Assembly: GCA_017861365.1 (NCBI GenBank)
Contig: JAGFXR010000004.1
Coordinates: 1-64,000, forward strand
Length of the DNA stretch: 64,000 nt
DNA from: Oscillospiraceae bacterium
Lineage (GTDB): Bacteria; Bacillota; Clostridia; Oscillospirales; Oscillospiraceae
Direction of reading: 5' to 3'
Positions 16,592 through 23,624 of this stretch are shown piece by piece. The notes beneath the pieces were generated by a model. It was not told the DNA's origin. It ran no database searches and saw only the letters and a program-made list of their open reading frames with translations. How positions within the stretch are numbered: the first letter of the stretch is position 1; every line of letters begins with the position of its first letter. A program made the position numbers and the translations under genes.

Positions 16592-17839
16592 ATGAATATC
16601 AATCTTTACGACCTGCTGAAATGTCTTTCCAGCGCGCAGGATCTTGTCAACAAGGAATTAACCAATCATCACCATCAGGTCGCATACCTTTCCTACCGCA
16701 TTGCGGAGCACATCAATCTCTCTTATGAAGAAAAACGGAATATCATCTTGGCAGGTCTGCTCCATGATATCGGAGCGCTGGCCATGAATGAATCTCTCGC
16801 GGAGATTGAGGACTCTTCCGCTACCGCGTACAACCACGCATACGTCGGAAGTATGCTGCTCAGTGAATTTGAGCCTCTGAAGCAAGCCGCGGAGCTGATC
16901 AAATATCATCACCATCCCTGGAACGCAGGCACACCCGCCCACAATATCCCTATCGGCAGCCATATTCTGCATATCGCGGACCGCATCTGTGTGCTGATGC
17001 GGCCGGAAGAAAATATTCTGCTGCAGGTACCGCAGCTGGTCGAACACATTAAAGAGAAACGGGGAACCCAGTTCTCCCCAGAGCTTGTGGACTGCGTGGA
17101 AGAGTTGCAGCATCTGGAATATATCTGGCTGGATCTCATGTATAATTACCCAATGAATCAACTGGACTATCCGTGGATCTCCTCACTTGCCGCTCTTAAT
17201 ATAGACGAAATCATTGATTTCTCCATGATATTCTCAAGGATCATAGATTTCCGGAGCAGTTTTACGGCAAATCACTCTGCCGGCGTTGCCAAGACGGCGG
17301 AACGGCTGGCTCAGCTGTTTGGCTATTCCGAACACGAATGCAAGATGATGCTGATCGCCGGATACCTGCATGATCTCGGTAAGTTAGCAATCGATAATTC
17401 CATTTTGGAAAAACCTTCGGGTCTCACCGTGAAGGAGTATCATATTGTAAAGAGTCATCCGTTTTATACATATCGAATCTTAAATGTAATCGAAGGCTTT
17501 GATATTATCAGCAAGTGGGCCGCCTACCACCATGAGAAGCCCGATGGCTCGGGCTATCCATTCCACCTGGACGACAGCAACCTCCCCCTGGGCTCCAAAA
17601 TTGTCGCGGTGGCGGACGTTTTTACAGCCATCACGGAAAACCGTCCCTATCGAAAAGGTATGTCGGATGAGGCATGTATCTCCATTCTGAGGAATCTGGC
17701 GGCGGAGAATGCGCTCTGTTCCAATGTGGTCTTTGTGCTGCTTGACCATTTCAGCGAGATCAGAAAAATCTGCGCGGACGCACAGATTAAGGCGGGCATC
17801 GAATATGCGCGGTTTAAAGACAGTCTGAAACACAAATAG
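16592..17839 (+). CDS. Tandem HD / HD-GYP domain protein, likely c-di-GMP phosphodiesterase
   Basis: A cytosolic protein of about 415 residues with two HD domains. The first (about 25-120) has NHHHQVAYLSYRIAEH, LLHDIGAL and KYHHHPW but no GYP. The second (about 210-380) is a full HD-GYP domain: NHSAGVAKTAERLAQLFG, YLHDLGKLAI, KSHPFYTYRIL, YHHEKPDGSGYP and a further ADVFTAITENRPYR. HD-GYP enzymes hydrolyse c-di-GMP to pGpG or GMP with a metal centre, and all its ligand motifs are visible. The start is uncertain: GGGAG at 16574-16578 lies four bases before a GTG at 16583 and 13 before ATG 16592; I prefer the ATG because the protein then begins MNINLYDLLKCLSSA. A weak TTACAG-16-TAGAAT promoter precedes it. 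Confidence 0.9.
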   Translation: MNINLYDLLKCLSSAQDLVNKELTNHHHQVAYLSYRIAEHINLSYEEKRNIILAGLLHDIGALAMNESLAEIEDSSATAYNHAYVGSMLLSEFEPLKQAAELIKYHHHPWNAGTPAHNIPIGSHILHIADRICVLMRPEENILLQVPQLVEHIKEKRGTQFSPELVDCVEELQHLEYIWLDLMYNYPMNQLDYPWISSLAALNIDEIIDFSMIFSRIIDFRSSFTANHSAGVAKTAERLAQLFGYSEHECKMMLIAGYLHDLGKLAIDNSILEKPSGLTVKEYHIVKSHPFYTYRILNVIEGFDIISKWAAYHHEKPDGSGYPFHLDDSNLPLGSKIVAVADVFTAITENRPYRKGMSDEACISILRNLAAENALCSNVVFVLLDHFSEIRKICADAQIKAGIEYARFKDSLKHK

Positions 17840-17986
17840 TGTTATCCGCCGTTTTCCGGCAAGCGTTGGCATCGTGTTTTATAAGGCATCAGAAAAAGAT
17901 TTCCTTGGCGGGAACCTTTTTCATATTTCATCGTCAAAGGCTACAGAAAATATTTGAATCTGTTTTAAAACGAAAGGATGAACGCG

Positions 17987-20182
17987 ATGAAAAAGTATCT
18001 GGCACTTCTGCTGGCGCTGTGCCTCACCCTGGGACTGTCTCTCCCCGCCGCCGCGTCGGAGGACACCACAAATAACCGACTGGCCGCCGTTACCCAGATC
18101 GTCAAGGACACACTGGAGCTGGACACCTCCTCCTACACCTCCTTTGAAGGTGAACTGCAGGAGGGGGCAGTTGACTCCTATTGGTCCCTCAGTTGGTACA
18201 ATGACAACAGTGAACTCTACATCACCGCTACCGAGGACGGAACCATTCTCTCTTATTACCGGTATGACGACACCGACAACACTGACGACAGCATACCCAG
18301 CTTCCCCGATGGCGATATCGCCACGGCGCGTCAGAGCGCCACGGCGTTCCTGAGCAAGGTGCTGGACAGCTCTCAGGAGACGGTTTCTATGGAAGAGGAA
18401 TACGGGGATGATATCAATTCCGACGAATACTCGTTCTATGGTACCATCCTGCTCAATGGGCTTTCCTCCCCGTTTTCCTTCAGCATTGACGTACGCGGCT
18501 CCGATAATGAAGTGCTCTCTTTTTACCGGAATGATTCAGATGAAATTTATGTCGGGGACGTCCCTTCCGCCACACCCGCCATTTCCGCCGAACAGGCGGC
18601 GCTTCTGCTGAAAACCACCCTGTCCCTGAAGCTGGAATATGTTCTGCCTGACGACAGCAGCCAGGCGGTTCTCCGGTATCTGCCGCAGAGTGGCGACGAC
18701 TATTATGTGGATGCCCAAACCGGCAAGCTCGTGAGCCTCACTGAGCTGTACACCCAACTGGACGCATCCGGGAGCATGTCAGGTGGGGGTATGGCCGCTG
18801 GATTCGGAGATACTACTTCAAGCTCTTCCACTGATAAAGGTTATAGTTCAGGGCTTTCTGATGCTGAAGAAAGCGGCGTCGAGCAGCTGGAGGGCGTACT
18901 CTCCAAAACCGAGCTGGATACCCAGCTGCAAAAAATCACCTCTCTGAACCTTTCGGGCTATACCTTAGGCTCCGCCTACTACTCATTGGATTCCGAGGAT
19001 GACGATGACAGCCAGCCCCCTGTTTCCGTCTCTCTCCATTACGCTAAACAGACCGACGATGCCGTTCAGGTGCGCACTATCACTGTAGACGGACGCACAG
19101 GCGCACTAAAAAATGTCTCCGGCTATTCCTATTCTCTGAACGACGACGATTTGACCCCCACCGTCAGCACCACACAGGCACAGACTGTGGCGAAAAATTT
19201 CCTGACCAGCTACTATGGCAGCGAATTCGCCCAGACAGGGCTGTATTCCACTTCCGACACGGAAGAAGACGATACCTCCGTCACCTTTACCTATTGCCAG
19301 AGCGTCAACGGCTATTTCTATTCCGGCAACTATTTTAGGGTGACAGTGGATCTGACCGACGGCTCCATTCAGGATTTCGACTACTGTTTTAATGATGCCA
19401 TAACATTTGACGATACTGACGGGATTGTAGACGAATCTGCGGCGCTGGACACTTATCTCGGTTTCTACACCACACTTCTAAGCTATGTCGCCGTTCCCAC
19501 CGCCATTGATTATACACAACCGCAGTATTCGGCTCTGATCTCCTGGGGTTATTCCTACCTGCTCACGCTCCAGCTGGGCTATCAGCTTGACAATGATACC
19601 CAATCTCTCATTGGCATTGATGCCAAAACCGGCAGCACTGTCGTCATCGACCCCGACGATAATGACAGCACCTCCATCACCTATGACGATCTGGACGGAA
19701 GCTCGATTCAGTCCATCGCAGAAAAGCTCGCCTCCTATGGCATCGGCTTTGACGGAGGCAGCTTCCACGCCGATCAGTCTATCACACAGGTGGAGCTCAT
19801 CAGCCTGATCCTCTCCGCAAATGGTTACCGCCACTATGACATCACTGATCCCGACGACTTGGAACGGCTTTATACCATTGCATACAGAAATAATCTCCTG
19901 ACCTCGTCCGAGCGCGACGACTCCGCCTCTGTCACCCGCGCCGAACTGGTCAAAATACTCATCAACTCCGCCGGTTACCAGCGGATCGCGGCACTCAAGG
20001 ATATTTACAATCCCGGCTTTACCGACGACAGCGACATCCCGGACGGTTACGTCGGCTATGTCGCACTGGCCCGGGGCTTGGGTCTGATTCAGGGCGACAG
20101 CAACGGCGATTTCCGGCCTCTGGAATATGCCACCCATGCTGAAACCATCTCCATGTTGTACCGTTATTTAAGCCTGTCATAA
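17987..20182 (+). CDS. Secreted YcdB/YcdC-like protein with S-layer homology C-terminus
   Basis: A 731-residue exported protein. The signal peptide (MKKYLALLLALCLTLGLSLPAAA) ends in an AxA cleavage site. The mature part is acidic and holds repeated units that resemble the YcdB/YcdC and PepSY folds, for example SAEQAALLLKTTLSLKLEYV and TTQAQTVAKNFLTSYYGSEF. From about residue 585 there are SLH-like segments (ITQVELISLILSANGY, VTRAELVKILINSAGY, then GLGLIQGDSNGDFRPLEYAT), which would hold it on secondary wall polymers. The second of two close ATGs is used because AAAGGA lies eight bases before it. Its role at the surface is unknown. Confidence 0.88.
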   Translation: MKKYLALLLALCLTLGLSLPAAASEDTTNNRLAAVTQIVKDTLELDTSSYTSFEGELQEGAVDSYWSLSWYNDNSELYITATEDGTILSYYRYDDTDNTDDSIPSFPDGDIATARQSATAFLSKVLDSSQETVSMEEEYGDDINSDEYSFYGTILLNGLSSPFSFSIDVRGSDNEVLSFYRNDSDEIYVGDVPSATPAISAEQAALLLKTTLSLKLEYVLPDDSSQAVLRYLPQSGDDYYVDAQTGKLVSLTELYTQLDASGSMSGGGMAAGFGDTTSSSSTDKGYSSGLSDAEESGVEQLEGVLSKTELDTQLQKITSLNLSGYTLGSAYYSLDSEDDDDSQPPVSVSLHYAKQTDDAVQVRTITVDGRTGALKNVSGYSYSLNDDDLTPTVSTTQAQTVAKNFLTSYYGSEFAQTGLYSTSDTEEDDTSVTFTYCQSVNGYFYSGNYFRVTVDLTDGSIQDFDYCFNDAITFDDTDGIVDESAALDTYLGFYTTLLSYVAVPTAIDYTQPQYSALISWGYSYLLTLQLGYQLDNDTQSLIGIDAKTGSTVVIDPDDNDSTSITYDDLDGSSIQSIAEKLASYGIGFDGGSFHADQSITQVELISLILSANGYRHYDITDPDDLERLYTIAYRNNLLTSSERDDSASVTRAELVKILINSAGYQRIAALKDIYNPGFTDDSDIPDGYVGYVALARGLGLIQGDSNGDFRPLEYATHAETISMLYRYLSLS

Positions 20183-20224
20183 GCGCAAAGGGATGCCCGC
20201 TTCTATGTGCGCTCTGCATACCAG

Positions 20225-20261
20225 CGCCCCGGTTTCGCCCTCGGGTGAGCCGGGGCGTTTT
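20225..20261 (+). terminator. Intrinsic terminator after the S-layer-like gene
   Basis: Stem CGCCCCGG/CCGGGGCG with a 17-base loop that can itself pair (CCCTCGGG), followed by TTTT. Confidence 0.8.
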
Positions 20262-20347
20262 CATATTTTCACATGTTTTGTAACAAAAAAAGATTAAAAG
20301 TGACAAATTTTTACCATTCAAGTTCCTTTACAGCAAAAATTAGTATG

Positions 20348-20376
20348 TAGACATTAGTTCTGGAAATTGATATAAT
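20348..20376 (+). promoter_or_regulatory. Sigma-A promoter of the PAS-GGDEF regulator
   Basis: TAGACA and TATAAT separated by 17 bases. The predicted start near 20383 leaves a leader of about 220 bases before the regulator gene. Confidence 0.65.
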
Positions 20377-20382
20377 AATAGC

Positions 20383-20605
20383 ACGTTTTACGGAAATCCG
20401 TACGGAAGAAATTCGTTTGATCATCATGTTTGCTGAAAACCGCAAGCCATATCGCGCGTCATAGTTTGATGCTTCATTGGACATGATGTCCGCTCGGTGT
20501 GTTGCACGGAACCGGCATCTTCAATTCCTTCGCACCGCGCTATGCCGCGGCGAAGGCGCACTATACCCAGGCTGCCCATGAAACAGTATGACAGGAGGCT
20601 ACCCC
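20383..20605 (+). other. Long structured leader of unrecognised class
   Basis: This gene-free leader has a strong hairpin CCTTCG..CCGCG/CGCGG..CGAAGG near 20527-20555, a GGACAT/ATGTCC palindrome near 20479 and a TACGG/CCGTA hairpin near 20399. I looked for the c-di-GMP-I riboswitch landmarks (GGGCAAACC, GACGCAAAGCC) and did not find them. No terminator precedes the start codon. Confidence 0.4.
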
Positions 20606-22852
20606 ATGCAAACTCAGGCACAGGAGACAGACCGAACCCCAGCCGAGCTGGCGCCCTCAATCCATCTCATGCCGGGCTGCACCGTCAGATGGAGCTTTGA
20701 GCCGGAACAAATCCGCATTCTCGATGCCAACTGGCAGTACTGCGCCTTCTTCGGACTGAGCCAGGAGGATTTGGATCAATATCCCTTCTTGGGGCTGTCC
20801 GATTCGGAGCGCAGCTGCCTGTGGTCTCAGATGTATCCGCTGGCACTGGAGCATCAGCCGATCTGCTTTTCCCAGCGGGGTGAAAAAACCGACGGCTCCT
20901 CCTGCTGGCTTCGGGTGGAGGGCTATTGGAGCATGGATCAGAACGGCTGCCCGGTTTACGACGGCCTCGTCGTCGACATTACCGATATCATCCTGGTCCG
21001 CAGGCAGCTGGAGGATATGACCTACTCCCTGAAAAATGCACAGGACGAGATTTCCGCGTACCAAAGACTGATCAGCGGGATGATTATCGTGTCCGGCGAG
21101 GGCAGCTATCAGCTGTTGTACGGAAGCGATTCGTTTTTCCGCATGATCGGATATTCCCGTGAGCAATTTGTGCTGGAATGTCAGAATTCACCTCTCAGCC
21201 TGAGTGCCGAGGAGCTTGACTACGGAAGCCTGCTCCCTGCTTTGAAGCAAAACGGGAAGGTAAGCGCCCGCTGGACATTTCGCTGCCGCAATCACACCGT
21301 CCGTTCGGTTCGGGCGGACCTCTTTGCGGTCACGGCGCCTGAGGAAAGTCATCCCGTCTATCATATCATGTTCGCCGACTTTGATCTGCCGTCCCAGGAG
21401 CATCGTGATTACCAGAATCAGGTTTGGATGCGTTCTGTGATGGAACATTCGGGAAACAGCGGCATTTCCGTCAGACAGACGGGCAAAACGCTCTCCCTGC
21501 TTTACATCTCCCCCAACATCGCGGCCATTCTCGGCTACTCCGAATCAGAGCTGCTCTACTTGGCAAATTTCGCATACACGGACCTCATCCACCCGGAGGA
21601 CATCGGCCAGCTGCGCCGCCAGTACTGGGAAGCCGCGCATTCACAGGATCCGCTGCCCCGCGCGTTTGAATACCGTGCCTGCAAAAAAGACGGCAGCTAT
21701 ATATGGGTGTACGATTCTGTTTGTCTGACCACCGATCAGTCGGGGGAACCGTACTTGCTGAGTATCCTATTTAATATTACCGCATTGAAGATGCGTGAAT
21801 TAAATCAGAATATGGATATGATACGCAACGCAGACAGTCTGCCGATCAGCTTCGAGCAGGAACAAGCGCTTTTGTCCGGAAAAGACGCCCTGCTGCACAT
21901 TTTTACCCGGGACTCCTTTGAGCGCAACGCGGAAAATCTCATTGAAAAGCTGGACCCGCAGGGCACCTCAAAGGGCGCGCTGCTGATCCTAGACCTGGAT
22001 CATTTCGGAAGAATCAATGATGAGCTGGGTCACGTCTACTGCGAGGAGGTTTTGCTGAATGCGGTGAAGGATCTTCAGGCCAAAATGCGCTCGGATGACC
22101 TGCTGGGACGGCTGGGCGGCGGGGAGCTATTTGTTTACCTCCATAACGTGCCAAATCAATCGGTAGCCATCCGCCGGGCGGATGAATTCCGGGTTGCCCT
22201 GAGAAAGCAATATGACAACGAAATCACCCTTACCGTCAGCATCGGCGTCGCGCTGACCGCGGAGGACTGCACCACCTTTGAAGAACTGTATTTCCGGGCT
22301 AACAAGGCGCTCTACCGCGCACGCAAGAAAAACGGAAACTGCGTGGTCTGCTTTGAGCAGGGCGATGCCCGCGGCAGCGTGATGGTACCCGGCACCCACT
22401 CGCAGATGTTCGACGATATCAATCACTCCCATATTTATATCCGCACCTTCGGCTCCTTCGACGTGTTCGTGGACGGAAAGCCTTTGGAATTTCAATCCAA
22501 AAAAGCCAAGGAGCTGCTGGCGCTGCTGGTGGATTACAGAGGTGGGATCGTGACCAACGCCGACGCGGTCGCCGCCCTCTGGGAGGACGAGGTAATGTCT
22601 GACGTTATCGCAAGCCGATACCGCAACACCGCCGCTCGCCTGAAAAAAGCGCTGGACACGGCAGGAATCGGCAATATCGTGATCAACCAAAAGCGCGGGC
22701 GCAGCATCGACATGGATAAGGTGGCCTGCGACCTGTATCTATACATGGCAGATAACTGGAAATACCGTAAGCTGTTTACGGGTCAGTACATGACAAACTA
22801 CAGCTGGAGCGAAGCGACGCTGGCAACCCTCTTATCTCAACAAAATGAATAA
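20606..22852 (+). CDS. PAS / degenerate GGDEF / SARP-like winged-helix regulator
   Basis: A 748-residue cytosolic protein with an unusual domain order. Three PAS-like domains (about 20-130, 155-265, 280-400; the last has IHPEDIGQLRRQYWE) lead into a GGDEF domain (about 450-590). Its active-site motif is GGGEL (residues 504-508) instead of GGDEF, so cyclase activity is unlikely, while the inhibitory c-di-GMP site RxxD is intact as RSDD (495-498), exactly five residues before. From about 610 a SARP/OmpR-type winged helix follows (YIRTFGSFDVFVDGKPLEFQ, KAKELLALLVDYRGG, then WEDEVMSDVIASRYRNTAARL). Such wings bind DNA. AGGAGG seven bases before ATG 20606 fixes the start. It sits directly upstream of the pilus locus and may control it. 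Confidence 0.88.
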   Translation: MQTQAQETDRTPAELAPSIHLMPGCTVRWSFEPEQIRILDANWQYCAFFGLSQEDLDQYPFLGLSDSERSCLWSQMYPLALEHQPICFSQRGEKTDGSSCWLRVEGYWSMDQNGCPVYDGLVVDITDIILVRRQLEDMTYSLKNAQDEISAYQRLISGMIIVSGEGSYQLLYGSDSFFRMIGYSREQFVLECQNSPLSLSAEELDYGSLLPALKQNGKVSARWTFRCRNHTVRSVRADLFAVTAPEESHPVYHIMFADFDLPSQEHRDYQNQVWMRSVMEHSGNSGISVRQTGKTLSLLYISPNIAAILGYSESELLYLANFAYTDLIHPEDIGQLRRQYWEAAHSQDPLPRAFEYRACKKDGSYIWVYDSVCLTTDQSGEPYLLSILFNITALKMRELNQNMDMIRNADSLPISFEQEQALLSGKDALLHIFTRDSFERNAENLIEKLDPQGTSKGALLILDLDHFGRINDELGHVYCEEVLLNAVKDLQAKMRSDDLLGRLGGGELFVYLHNVPNQSVAIRRADEFRVALRKQYDNEITLTVSIGVALTAEDCTTFEELYFRANKALYRARKKNGNCVVCFEQGDARGSVMVPGTHSQMFDDINHSHIYIRTFGSFDVFVDGKPLEFQSKKAKELLALLVDYRGGIVTNADAVAALWEDEVMSDVIASRYRNTAARLKKALDTAGIGNIVINQKRGRSIDMDKVACDLYLYMADNWKYRKLFTGQYMTNYSWSEATLATLLSQQNE

Positions 22853-22858
22853 AACAAG

Positions 22859-22895
22859 TGCGGTTCAAATAGAAATATTTGTACCGCATTTTTTT
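22859..22895 (+). terminator. Intrinsic terminator after the regulator gene
   Basis: Stem TGCGGT-T-CAAATA with a GAAA tetraloop and its complement, ending in seven T. It separates the regulator from the pilus locus. Confidence 0.9.
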
Positions 22896-23005
22896 ACGCA
22901 AGATACACTTTCTGTACGTTTGATATACGGTGGTGTTACATGGAATAATTTATAATTTCTTTAAGCTAAGAATATTCCCTGTATCAGCTCATGGAGACGG
23001 AAATT

Positions 23006-23593
23006 ATGCAAAATGGATCGCGCGTTGCCCCCAGGCAACCATTCAGGCCGACATACCAGCCAAAACGGCTTCATAACTCCCCGGAAGAGCAGAGCGCGGG
23101 GCAAAAGAACAAGAAGAGCCTGCTTCGCTTCTTGATGGAGCTTGCCGCAGCAGGTCTTGCTGTTTACTTACTGTTCGGCGTTGTGTTCGGAATCGCTGTC
23201 ATCAACGGCGATTCCATGAGTCCCAGTATTCCGGCGCACAGTCTGATTTTTTTCCTGCGGTTAGACACGAGCCCTCAGACGGGAGATGTGGTGATTTTCA
23301 CCGCCTCCAGCGATAAAAAGCTTTTGATTAAGCGTGTTGTGGCGGTCAGCGGGGATGTTGTCAATCTAGACAGCGGTACCCTCACCGTTAACGGAACCTC
23401 GGAGAGCGGCACCTACGCCGTGGGAACCACAAACCCCGTTGGCAGCAGTCTGGAATATCCCTTTACTGTCCCTGTGGAATCTATTTTCGTACTGGGCGAC
23501 AATCGGGAAAATTCCATCGATTCCCGCCAACTGGGCGCGATTAATACCCGGCGGCTTGTTGGAGTGGCCCTGCTTGAGCTAAAACTTCCTTAA
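23006..23593 (+). CDS. lepB: Signal peptidase I
   Basis: A 195-residue membrane-bound type I signal peptidase. A basic N-terminus of about 45 residues is followed by one transmembrane segment (FLMELAAAGLAVYLLFGVVF). The catalytic serine is in INGDSMSPSIPAHS, the general-base lysine in KLLIKRVVAVSGD, and the C-terminal box is FVLGDNRENSIDSRQLG. Both residues of the Ser/Lys dyad are present, unlike SipA-type proteins of some streptococcal pilus islands that lack them. GGAG nine bases before ATG 23006 decides the start over ATG 22991. As first gene of the pilus locus it probably processes the pilins. Confidence 0.93.
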   Translation: MQNGSRVAPRQPFRPTYQPKRLHNSPEEQSAGQKNKKSLLRFLMELAAAGLAVYLLFGVVFGIAVINGDSMSPSIPAHSLIFFLRLDTSPQTGDVVIFTASSDKKLLIKRVVAVSGDVVNLDSGTLTVNGTSESGTYAVGTTNPVGSSLEYPFTVPVESIFVLGDNRENSIDSRQLGAINTRRLVGVALLELKLP

Positions 23594-23624
23594 ACTATCC
23601 TCTTTATGAAAGGCGGTGAAGTGA

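Noticed and set aside
20383-20605. c-di-GMP-I riboswitch before the GGDEF-SARP gene
   Set aside because: The conserved GGGCAAACC, GACGCAAAGCC and GGTAGGT segments are absent.
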